Part shown: in pieces, positions 57,175 to 64,000 of the stretch | Layout: every line of letters begins with the position of its first letter | How positions within the stretch are numbered: position 1 is the first letter of the stretch | NCBI RefSeq assembly: GCF_030818955.1 | Contig: NZ_JAUTBF010000001.1 | Coordinates: 3,100,001-3,164,000 of the forward strand | Reading direction: 5' to 3' | From: Microbacterium trichothecenolyticum | Lineage (GTDB): Bacteria; Actinomycetota; Actinomycetes; Actinomycetales; Microbacteriaceae | Length of the DNA stretch: 64,000 nucleotides | The notes under the pieces: model-generated | What the model saw: only the letters and a program-made list of their open reading frames with translations | Database searches by the model: none | Told to the model about the DNA's origin: nothing | Translations under genes and position numbers: made by a program

Positions 57175-58077
57175 TCAGGGCGTGACCATGCCGCCGTTGA
57201 CGTTCAGGGTCTCGCCCGAGACGTAGCTCGACTCCGCCGACGCGAGGAAGACGAACGCCGGGGCGATCTCGGCGGGTTGGCCCGCGCGCTGATAGGTGCT
57301 CTCGTCGTCGAAGTGCTCCATCTGATCGTCGGAGACGCCCTGGCTCACCTGCAGCGCCGACCACGTGGGACCCGGGGCGACGACGTTGACCCGGATGCCG
57401 CGCGAAGCCAGCTGCTGGGCCAGGCCCTTCGACAGATTGTTGATCGCCGCCTTCGTCGCGGCGTAGTCGAGTCGGTCGGGTGCGGGGACGTACGCCTCGA
57501 GCGAGGCGGTGTTGATGATCGTGCCGCCCGGGGGCAGGTGTGCGAGAGCGGCCTTGGTGATCCAGAACGGGGCGAAGACGTTGGTGCGGAACGTCTGCTC
57601 GAACTGCTCGTCGGAAAGGTCGTCGACCTTCTCGACCATCACCTGCTTGCCCGCGTTGTTCACCACGATGTCGAGTCCGCCCAACGCCTCGGCGGCGCGG
57701 GCGACGAGCTCGCGGCACGCGCCGGGATCGGTGATGTCGGTCGCGATCGAGACGCCGGTGCGGCCGGCATCCAGGATCTGGCCGAGGACGTGGTCGGCGT
57801 CGCGCTGCTCGTCGGGCAGGTGCACGATCGCGACGTCGGCGCCCTCGCGGGCGAATGCGATCGCGACGGCCCCGCCGATGCCCGAGTCGCCTCCGGTGAT
57901 CAGCGCCTTGCGTCCCACGAGACGACCGAGCCCGCGGTACGTCTTCTCGCCCAGGTCGGGTACGGGTGTCATGTCGGCCTGGACGCCCGGCTCGGGCTGG
58001 TGCTGAACGGGCGGTTCCACGCGCGCGTAACGAGTCACGGGGTTGTCGAAGGTGAACTGATCGCGATCGGAGGTCAT
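57175..58077 (-). CDS. Short-chain dehydrogenase/reductase
   Basis: A 300-residue SDR, NAD(P)-dependent, of the group annotated YghA/YhdF-like or general stress oxidoreductase. After a 50-residue extension (TRYARVEPPVQHQPEPG, typical of this subgroup) comes ALITGGDSGIGGAVAIAFAR (near 58-77, cofactor site), IVVNNAGKQVMVE near 135, the catalytic Ser in INTASLEAYVP near 187, and Tyr-x3-Lys in LDYAATKAAINNL near 202. It ends SGETLNVNGGMVTP. ATG 58077 fits TAGCGT ending 6 nt upstream. Confidence 0.93.
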   Translation of the reverse strand: MTSDRDQFTFDNPVTRYARVEPPVQHQPEPGVQADMTPVPDLGEKTYRGLGRLVGRKALITGGDSGIGGAVAIAFAREGADVAIVHLPDEQRDADHVLGQILDAGRTGVSIATDITDPGACRELVARAAEALGGLDIVVNNAGKQVMVEKVDDLSDEQFEQTFRTNVFAPFWITKAALAHLPPGGTIINTASLEAYVPAPDRLDYAATKAAINNLSKGLAQQLASRGIRVNVVAPGPTWSALQVSQGVSDDQMEHFDDESTYQRAGQPAEIAPAFVFLASAESSYVSGETLNVNGGMVTP

Positions 58078-58089
58078 GCCTCGACGCTA
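58075..58089 (-). promoter_or_regulatory. Leaderless-type promoter of the SDR gene
   Basis: TAGCGT (58089-58084) precedes ATG 58077 by 6 nt (CGAGGC). Confidence 0.5.
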
Positions 58090-58204
58090 AGCACCGCCCC
58101 GGGCGAGGAACGGGGCCTTGACGCGGTGCGGGATGCCACGCACGCGGCGCCTCACCCGGGGGCGGCGTTCGTGTCGCCCGGTCGCCGAAGGAGGGGGAGA
58201 TCTC

Positions 58205-58219
58205 TACCGTCGACGCGTG
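58205..58219 (+). promoter_or_regulatory. Leaderless-type promoter of the glycosyltransferase gene at 58217
   Basis: TACCGT at 58205-58210 precedes GTG 58217 by 6 nt (CGACGC). The 12 nt before the start codon differ in only one base from those at the DUF2254 gene. Confidence 0.5.
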
Positions 58220-59275
58220 ACCGCCCCCGCCGCCCCGCGCATCCTGCATCTCGTCGACCGTGTGGCCGGAGGCGTACCGGTCGCCGTGCGGACCTACGTC
58301 GCGAACTCGCCCGCGGGGGTGGAGCACGTCATCGCCGCGCCGTTCGCGGACGGGGCCCCTGCGCCGGTGTGGGCGGGGACGGCCGCGGCGCTCGTCGCGT
58401 GGGACACCTCGTCGGTGCCGCGTGCCGTGCGGGGCCTTCACCGGCTCGTGCGCGCAGAGCGATTCGACGTGGTGCACGCGCACTCGAGCTTCCCCGGTGT
58501 CTACGCCCGGCTGCTCGGCCTCGGGCGTCGGACGCGACTGGTCTACACCCCGCATTGCTTCGCCTTCCTGCGCACCGACGTCGCGCGCCCGGTACGCGGG
58601 GCGTATCGCTTCATCGAGTGGGTGCTGCGGGGCCGTGCGACGATCGTCGCGGCGTGCGGCCCCGGCGAGAAGGCGGAGGCGGTCGGTGTCGGCGTGCCCG
58701 TGGACCGCGTGCTGATGGTGCCGAACGTCGCGTCCGTGCCCGTCGACCCGGCCGATGTCCGCCGCTCGCGCGCCGCGGGAGCGCCGGTCAACGTCGGCAT
58801 GCTCGGGCGCGGAGCCCCGCAGAAGGATCCGGCCTTCTTCCGCGCCCGGGTCGCGGAGTTGCGCGCGGCACTGGCGGTGCCCGTGCAGGCCTGGTGGATC
58901 GGGGACGCAGCGGACCACGATCCCGCGGTGCAGGTGACGGGATGGCTGACCCCCGCCGAGGTGGCCGCCCGCTTGCGCGCGCTCGACCTGTACCTGCACA
59001 CCGCCGCATGGGAGGGCTTTCCCATCGCCATCCTCGACGCGCACGCGATCGGACTCCCCGTGCTCGCCCGGGCGATCCCGGCACTGCCCGGCCTGCCCGC
59101 TGAGCTGACGATCGCGGGCGGGACGGGCGGTTTCGTGGATGCCGTCCACGCCGGGGGTCTCGCGCAGTGGAGCGCCGAGAACCATGCCGCATGGGCCGCC
59201 TACCTGGGCCCCCGCACGCCCGACGCGCAGCGGGTTGCGCTGGCGCACGCCTGGGATGTGTCTCTCGGGCGCTGA
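58217..59275 (+). CDS. Glycosyltransferase family 4
   Basis: A 352-residue GT-B fold enzyme. The N-terminal domain begins RILHLVDRVAGGVPVAVRTY, the acceptor loop, then VVHAHSSFPGVYARLLGLG and LVYTPHCFAFLRTD. The C-terminal domain has NVGMLGRGAPQKDPAFF near 193 and LHTAAWEGFPIAILDAHAIGLPV near 262-285, in which E-G-F-P-x5-E-like residues bind the donor. GTG 58217 is chosen because of the -10 spacing; the frame is open 33 codons further up. It converges on the next glycosyltransferase with 2 bp between stops. Confidence 0.88.
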   Translation: MTAPAAPRILHLVDRVAGGVPVAVRTYVANSPAGVEHVIAAPFADGAPAPVWAGTAAALVAWDTSSVPRAVRGLHRLVRAERFDVVHAHSSFPGVYARLLGLGRRTRLVYTPHCFAFLRTDVARPVRGAYRFIEWVLRGRATIVAACGPGEKAEAVGVGVPVDRVLMVPNVASVPVDPADVRRSRAAGAPVNVGMLGRGAPQKDPAFFRARVAELRAALAVPVQAWWIGDAADHDPAVQVTGWLTPAEVAARLRALDLYLHTAAWEGFPIAILDAHAIGLPVLARAIPALPGLPAELTIAGGTGGFVDAVHAGGLAQWSAENHAAWAAYLGPRTPDAQRVALAHAWDVSLGR

Positions 59276-59277
59276 GG

Positions 59278-60351
59278 TCAGCGTCGGATCTCGGCCCGCA
59301 CCTCCGCCACCACCTCGGCCACGCGTCGGGCCGAAGCGGCCCAGGAGTACGTGGCCTCGTTGATGCGCCCTCGACGCGACAGCTCGGCGCGTAGCGCGGG
59401 GTCGCCGTCGAGGCGCTCCAGGCCCCGTCGGATGTCGCCGGGGTCGCGAGGATCGACCCAGAGCACCGAGTCGCCCAGCACCGCCGGGAGGGAGGCCGCC
59501 CGCGCCGCCAGCACCGGCGTGCCCGATCGCTGCGCTTCGAGCGGCGGGATCCCGAACCCCTCGTACAGCGAGGGGAATGCGAAAGCTGTCGCCCCGCGGT
59601 AGAGCCGCGCGAGTTCGTCGTCGTCCACACGGCCGAGGAAGCGGACCCGTTCGTCGTCGTCGCTGCGCGTCGACGCATGGAAGGCTCGGGCCTGGCCTCC
59701 GACGATGAGCAGGCGCCGGATGTGGTGCAGTTCCGCGTGGTGGAACGCCGTGAGCAGGGCGTCGAAGTTCTTGTGCCGATTGGGGGAGGACACGGCCAGC
59801 AGGTAGGGGCACCCCTCGTCGTGGGCGGGGCCGACGGCTGCGAAGTCGCCGGCGACGGCGTTGGCGACCACGCGCAGCTTCTCGGTCGGTACCCGGTAAT
59901 GCTGCGCGATCTCGCCGGCGGAGAACTCGCTCACGGTGATGACGCGGGCGCTCGCGCGCAGCAGCGGGGGGATCAGTGCTCGGTAGAGAAGGCGGAACGA
60001 CCGCGTGAAGCTGTCGGGGTGGCGCACGTAGGTGATGTCGTGGTGCGCCACGATCTGCGGACGGTAGCGTGCCGGTCCCGTGGTGGCCAGGCCCAGCAGT
60101 AGGGGACGACCCGCGCGGCGGAGGTACACCGGCAGGTCGATCTGCTCCCAGGCGTGGCCGTGCCGACGTCCCACCTGGCGGACCTCGACGCCGAGATCGG
60201 CATCGATCAGGTCACCCGGCGGCGCGACGATCACGAGAGGAGTGAGCGGCGCGAGCTCGCGGATGATCTCGCGGGCGAACCGTTGGACGCCGGTGGTGCG
60301 GTGGGTGAGGAAACGGCCGTTGACGACGGTCGGCGCGTCGGGCGTGGTCAT
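59278..60351 (-). CDS. Glycosyltransferase family 4
   Basis: A 357-residue GT4 enzyme similar to mannosyltransferases of surface polysaccharides. It starts VVNGRFLTHRTTGVQRFARE, the usual family start, with PQIVAHHDITYVRHPDSFTR near 90-110 and RVITVSEFSAGEIAQHYRVP near 135. The donor site is FAFPSLYEGFGIPPLEAQRSG near 255-275. GGAG lies 9 nt before ATG 60351. Confidence 0.92.
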   Translation of the reverse strand: MTTPDAPTVVNGRFLTHRTTGVQRFAREIIRELAPLTPLVIVAPPGDLIDADLGVEVRQVGRRHGHAWEQIDLPVYLRRAGRPLLLGLATTGPARYRPQIVAHHDITYVRHPDSFTRSFRLLYRALIPPLLRASARVITVSEFSAGEIAQHYRVPTEKLRVVANAVAGDFAAVGPAHDEGCPYLLAVSSPNRHKNFDALLTAFHHAELHHIRRLLIVGGQARAFHASTRSDDDERVRFLGRVDDDELARLYRGATAFAFPSLYEGFGIPPLEAQRSGTPVLAARAASLPAVLGDSVLWVDPRDPGDIRRGLERLDGDPALRAELSRRGRINEATYSWAASARRVAEVVAEVRAEIRR

Positions 60352-60487
60352 GCGAGGGGGCTCCGAATGAGGATCGGGACGAGAGGGAGAAGGGTGGTGC
60401 CGGACTCAGCTTCGGTGCCGCGCTCGCCGCATCGGGAACCGCCTCGAAGGTGACGGATGGGGTGAATCGTCGCATCGAGGGGGTGCC
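60352..60487. other. Intergenic gap upstream of the GT4 gene
   Basis: This 136-bp region contains the GT4 ribosome-binding site and possibly its promoter. No other feature is seen. Confidence 0.5.
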
Positions 60488-61636
60488 TCACGATCGCGCG
60501 CGCAGCCAGTCGCGCACGCCCCGGCGCAGACGGCGCCACCGCGCGCGGGTGGGGTCGTCGGTGGGCTGGCCGGCGCGCTGTGCCGAGGCCAGTGCGATGT
60601 CGTCGGGGGGCCAGATGAAACGGATCACGAGGCGTGCGCGCGTCGACCACGGCAGCTCGCGCATCGCCGCCCCGTAGGCGCGCGCGCGACTCGACTCGGT
60701 GCGCCAGGTCCAGTCGCGCGGAGTGCCGCGCTCGGCGTCGAGTTCTCCGGGGGCAGCCAGCGGGGCGAGCTCGTCGCGCAGCGCGGGCACCGCGCCCAGC
60801 TCCCGCGCCCGCGTGAGCGCGTCGGGAGCGCGAGCGAGCAGGCGGGCGGCGGTGTCGGAGGCGTCGCGGGAACGGGGGCCGGCACCGATGACCGGCCGTA
60901 CCGCGTGGACGGCGGCGAGCACGGCGTGCGTCGAGATGCTCGGCACGAGCACATCGACGGCGCCGAAGCGCAGGGGTTCGGCATCGCGCAGCACGATCTC
61001 GAACGCCGCGGCGTCGTCGATCGTGAACCCGGGGAAGCGTCGGTGGATGTCGATCTCGCAGCCCCAGCGCTCGGGCCGCATGGTCGCGGTGTGATGCACC
61101 GCGGTGCCGCGCCAGGGGTCGGGCTCGCGCGACCACCCCCAGGGCTCCAGGGCCGCCGCCAGGTCGTCCCATCGCGCGGGGTCGCACCAGACATCGACGT
61201 CGCCGGAGTGCTCTCTCTCGCGCAAGCCCTGCAGCCTCAACGCGGGCCCCTTGGCGAACACGCACCGGATGCCGTGCCCTGCGGACACGCGGGCCGTGAG
61301 CGCGTACACGAGCTCGTGCAGCGGCGAGGAGAGGACGGGGGGAGCGAGCTTGGTCACCCGAGCCGGGTGGGCGGCGTCGCGTGTGACGATGCCCGCGTGG
61401 GTCATCTCGGCGAGGATGGTGCGCTCGACCGGTGAGATGTCGTGCTCCCGCACGGGGGCGCCGTCGACGAGGCGCCGCCAGAGCGCGGCGCCCTCTCCCA
61501 CCAGACAGAGTGCGTCGCCCGGGACGGTCGGCACGAGCAGAACCTCGGCTCCTGGCTCGAAGAGGGTGGAGCCGCTCACGTCGAGGGATCCGTACGCGAT
61601 CGCGAACCACCCGTCTACGGGTGGGAAAGAAGTCAT
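60488..61636 (-). CDS. Nucleotidyltransferase-family protein with PqqD-like N-terminal region
   Basis: A 382-residue protein. Residues about 5-95 (SGSTLFEPGAEVLLVP, GEGAALWRRLVDGAP, VERTILAEMTHAGIV) look like a PqqD-type peptide-chaperone or recognition fold. Residues about 120-300 match the uncharacterised nucleotidyltransferase group PF14907: CVFAKGPALRLQGL near 138 and EHSGDVDVWCDPARWDDLAA near 158, where D-V-D should bind metal, then GCEIDIHRRFPGF near 208. PF14907 proteins often lie in polysaccharide or lasso-peptide-like loci; the PqqD-like start makes either possible. No peptide precursor or cyclase is present here. ATG 61636 has GGAG 6 nt upstream. Confidence 0.75.
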   Translation of the reverse strand: MTSFPPVDGWFAIAYGSLDVSGSTLFEPGAEVLLVPTVPGDALCLVGEGAALWRRLVDGAPVREHDISPVERTILAEMTHAGIVTRDAAHPARVTKLAPPVLSSPLHELVYALTARVSAGHGIRCVFAKGPALRLQGLREREHSGDVDVWCDPARWDDLAAALEPWGWSREPDPWRGTAVHHTATMRPERWGCEIDIHRRFPGFTIDDAAAFEIVLRDAEPLRFGAVDVLVPSISTHAVLAAVHAVRPVIGAGPRSRDASDTAARLLARAPDALTRARELGAVPALRDELAPLAAPGELDAERGTPRDWTWRTESSRARAYGAAMRELPWSTRARLVIRFIWPPDDIALASAQRAGQPTDDPTRARWRRLRRGVRDWLRARS

Positions 61637-61867
61637 GCATCGCTCCGGGCAGGGTAGGGGGCGATCTCTCACTCTCCCGCCTGCCCGGCTGAGCGGGGCC
61701 AGGGGCCGGGTATTCGCGGGCGACGCGTGCCGAATATCACCCGCGGAGTCATCTGCTCCGCGGGGCGAGGGGCGTCACGGTCGGGGTCGGGCAGAACGAC
61801 GCGACGGGATCCGACAGTGCGCGACGACGGCGTTCGGCCCGGGCGCGAACCCGGGCCGAACGCGACA
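61637..61867. other. Intergenic region with terminator
   Basis: A 231-bp stretch upstream of the nucleotidyltransferase gene and downstream of the secreted protein gene. It holds the hairpin at 61830-61863 and probably the promoter of the downstream gene. No ORF of interest is seen. Confidence 0.5.
61830..61863 (-). terminator. Terminator after the secreted protein gene
   Basis: A perfect 14-bp stem, GCGTTCGGCCCGGG (61830-61843) and CCCGGGCCGAACGC (61850-61863), with a 6-nt loop, 4 nt after the stop codon at 61868. There is no T-tract. Confidence 0.75.
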
Positions 61868-64000
61868 TCAGGGAACGGGCGTCAACGAGACCGCGTCGAT
61901 GAAGGCCGTGGCATCCCCGCTCGGGGCCGACCCGCGGAACGTGATCTGCCGATCGCCCGCCGGCACCGTGAACGACGCCGTCGTGTGAGAGGTGAACGTG
62001 GCGGTCGGGGGAGCGAAGCTATCGACCACCACCCCGTCGACGAGCACCTGGATCGTCTGCACCGCTGTGTACCCCGGGCGCCGCGACGCCTGGTAGCTGA
62101 GCGTGTAGTCGCCGGCATCCATGTCGAGGGTCTGCGAGAACGACCCGTGCTCACCGTTGCGCGACTGCAGCAGCGCGGTCTGCGTCCCCTCCGGGGCGGT
62201 CGGTGCGCCGAAGGCGCTGCCGTTGTGCTGGATGCCGGAGCGCCCGACGAACGACCAGCCCTCGGTGAAGGGCGCGGACTTCACGCCGGTCGTGGACGGC
62301 GCCTCGAAGCCGGTGTTCGCCAGCTGCGCCGGCTCCGGCGCCACGGGCGCCTCGATGCGGACGGCGTCGAGGAACGCCGTGCGGTCGCCGGAGGGTGCCG
62401 TCGCGCGGAACGTGATCGTGTGCCGGCCGCCGTCGGAGGTGAACGCCGGGGTGCGCTCGGTCTCGTACGAGCTCGTCGACCCCACCGTGAACGAACCGAT
62501 CACGGTGTCGTCGTACAGCACGTCGAAGCTCTGCGCGGGATAGCCCGAGCGCCCGGACAGGGCGAAGACCACCTGGTACTCCCCGGCCGGGAACGCCGCC
62601 TCCTGCGAGATGGTGCCCTGCACCCCGGCATCCGTCTTCAAGTACCCGACCTGCTGTCCCTCGCTGGGGGCGGGAGGACCGAGCGGACCCTGCCCGTTCT
62701 GGATGCCGGAACGGCTGTCGAAGGTCCAGCCGTTCGTGAAGGGGCCGGTCTTGGATTTCGTGCCGCCGGGCTTTTCGAACCCGGCGTTGGTCAGGGTCAC
62801 CAGCGGGTAGGACGACGGCAGCTCGGGGCTGACGTAGCACCGCTGCGTGCCGGTGGGGTTCGGGTCGCCGAGGGTCGCGGTGTCGCACGAGACCGGTCCG
62901 GTCTTCGCCTGATAGGTGAACAGGCCGTCGCCGCCGAAGGCGACGCTCTGCTGCCCGGAGAAGAAGCACTCGCCGCCCTCGTTCGCGCACAGGGTGTACC
63001 CGTCGGGGCCCTCTGAGACGCCGCCGACCTTGAACAGACGGCTCGTGATGCCCGAGGTCTGCTTGCCGCTCGCGAACGCAGCGGCCCGGTAGAGCTTCGT
63101 GGACGTCTCGGCGAGGATGAGGGGCCGCTCGTACAGCGCCGAGCTCGCCGTCGGGTCGGAGCCGTCGGTGGTGTAGCGGATCTGGGCTCCGGCCGTCGGG
63201 GTCGACAGCGTGAGCACCTCGGACCCGGCGTATACGCCGCTGTCGAGGTCGAAATGCACCGGATCGACGCGGTTCGCGCTCAGCTGTGGGGTGACGGTGA
63301 CGATTGAGACCCCGGAGGACGTGGGGTCGGCCGTGCTCGTGGCCCGCACCGCGATCTCGCGCTCGGAGTCGACGACGGGCGGGGTGTAGACGCCCGTCGA
63401 CGACACCGAGCCGTTGCCCGTGCCCTCGACCGACCAGGTCACCCCGGCCGCGCCGTCGATCACGTCGGCGCCGAGCTGCAGCGTCGAGCCCGAGGCGACG
63501 GTGGGGTCGACATCGCTCATCCGCACCTGCAGAGCCGGGTCCGCCGTGGTGTAGACGGCGAACGAGTAGCCCTCGGCCAGGTCGTCGGTGAAGCTCGAGC
63601 CGGCCGGCAGGGTCGCCGAGACCGCGGGGAGCAGGGCGTTGTCGTCGGGGACCAGGTCGTTCGTGTAGGCGACCCGGTGGAAGTCGGCGTTCACGGCGGT
63701 GCCGCCGAAGTCGACGGTGAGGTCGGTCGGGGCTTCCCCTTTCGACTCCACCAGGACCGTGTAATCGCCCGCGGCGTCGCGGAAGGCCGCCGAGCGGACG
63801 TTCGACGACGACGACGTGGATGCCAGCACCTCGCTGTGGGCGGGGATGTAGCGGTTCAGCAGGCCCGCCGAGAGGAACGTCTTGCGCGGCTCGAGCCCGA
63901 GGGGGAGGGCGTCCCACATGTTGTACGTGCCGTTCGTGTCGCCGTCGGGGTCGACGGTCCACGTGCCGTTGAGCTGCCAGACGAGCAGCGAGTGCAGGCC
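61868..64000 (-). CDS. Large secreted multi-domain carbohydrate-active protein (5' end outside the window)
   Basis: The visible 710 codons are the C-terminal part of a larger protein. The order of domains is: a segment like the end of a glycoside hydrolase beta-domain (residues 1-135; GLHSLLVWQLNGTWTVDPDG and WDALPLGLEPRKTFLSAGLL), an Ig-like domain (about 140-215; VDPTVASGSTLQLGADVI), a chitobiase/hexosaminidase C-terminal-like domain (about 220-305; AGAQIRYTTDGSDPTASSAL), a small four-Cys region (about 310-380; YTLCANEGGECFFSGQQ), then two related beta-rich modules (about 385-545 and 552-710), both with N-x-GFE ... GWxFxxRSGIQ and ending APSGDxTAFxDAV. It has no LPxTG anchor, so it is probably released. 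The enzyme type lies outside the window. Confidence 0.8.
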   Translation of the reverse strand, partial: GLHSLLVWQLNGTWTVDPDGDTNGTYNMWDALPLGLEPRKTFLSAGLLNRYIPAHSEVLASTSSSSNVRSAAFRDAAGDYTVLVESKGEAPTDLTVDFGGTAVNADFHRVAYTNDLVPDDNALLPAVSATLPAGSSFTDDLAEGYSFAVYTTADPALQVRMSDVDPTVASGSTLQLGADVIDGAAGVTWSVEGTGNGSVSSTGVYTPPVVDSEREIAVRATSTADPTSSGVSIVTVTPQLSANRVDPVHFDLDSGVYAGSEVLTLSTPTAGAQIRYTTDGSDPTASSALYERPLILAETSTKLYRAAAFASGKQTSGITSRLFKVGGVSEGPDGYTLCANEGGECFFSGQQSVAFGGDGLFTYQAKTGPVSCDTATLGDPNPTGTQRCYVSPELPSSYPLVTLTNAGFEKPGGTKSKTGPFTNGWTFDSRSGIQNGQGPLGPPAPSEGQQVGYLKTDAGVQGTISQEAAFPAGEYQVVFALSGRSGYPAQSFDVLYDDTVIGSFTVGSTSSYETERTPAFTSDGGRHTITFRATAPSGDRTAFLDAVRIEAPVAPEPAQLANTGFEAPSTTGVKSAPFTEGWSFVGRSGIQHNGSAFGAPTAPEGTQTALLQSRNGEHGSFSQTLDMDAGDYTLSYQASRRPGYTAVQTIQVLVDGVVVDSFAPPTATFTSHTTASFTVPAGDRQITFRGSAPSGDATAFIDAVSLTPVP

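Overview
The window is about 70% G+C apart from the rRNA operon. Its gene families, the rRNA operon type and the very frequent GGATGCC/GGCATCC heptamer point to a Gram-positive actinobacterium of the family Microbacteriaceae, most likely Microbacterium or a close relative. This is inferred from families and composition, not from a database search. No phage, insertion sequence, CRISPR array or plasmid backbone was found.

Layout. 1-11540 holds mostly single core or metabolic genes: a partial membrane glycosyltransferase, pheA, an LLM-class flavin oxidoreductase, an Asp23 protein, a nucleotidyltransferase, a photolyase, a diacylglycerol kinase-like protein, serS, a HAD phosphatase and a DUF2254 membrane protein. 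11621-14274 holds two tRNA-Ser genes around an LCP-family cell-wall ligase, plus gene remnants: a nucleotidyltransferase-like tail, a RelE/ParE toxin tail and a decayed PrsW copy. 14382-21001 holds DUF808, an intact PrsW-like protease, a flavin reductase, and a CitMHS transporter facing a DcuS/DcuR-type two-component system. 21150-28750 is an alpha-glucoside unit: a GH13 enzyme and a ROK repressor on the minus strand, and a divergent binding protein, two permeases and a GH13 glucosidase on the plus strand, with a palindromic operator between them. 28862-36301 is a surface-glycan cluster: four glycosyltransferases flank a WcbI-type protein, in two divergent operons. 36881-42146 is a complete 16S-23S-5S rRNA operon. 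42222-53374 is a dense co-oriented housekeeping run (Arg/Asp-repeat protein, HAD-IIA, 56-aa protein, tlyA, NAD kinase, recN, pyrG, NUDIX, xerD, ABC-F). 53382-64000 holds palindromic repeats around a tiny LysR-type HTH protein, a GMC oxidoreductase paired with a hydrolase/gluconate-dehydrogenase-subunit fusion, an SDR, a second glycan group and a secreted multi-domain protein cut by the window edge.

Regulation. At least thirteen genes have TANNNT ending 6-8 nt before the start codon, with no Shine-Dalgarno sequence required. This is the expected arrangement for leaderless transcripts, and I used it to choose several starts. Genes inside operons are often coupled by 4-nt ATGA/GTGA overlaps.

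Most unusual: (i) two copies of an element made of a C-rich pyrimidine tract placed directly after a stop codon and followed by a conserved stem-loop; (ii) a LysR-type HTH reduced to 114 residues with a Lys/Gly/Pro-rich tail, lying between two palindromes; (iii) a predicted alpha/beta-hydrolase fused to a gluconate 2-dehydrogenase subunit-3-like domain beside a GMC oxidoreductase.
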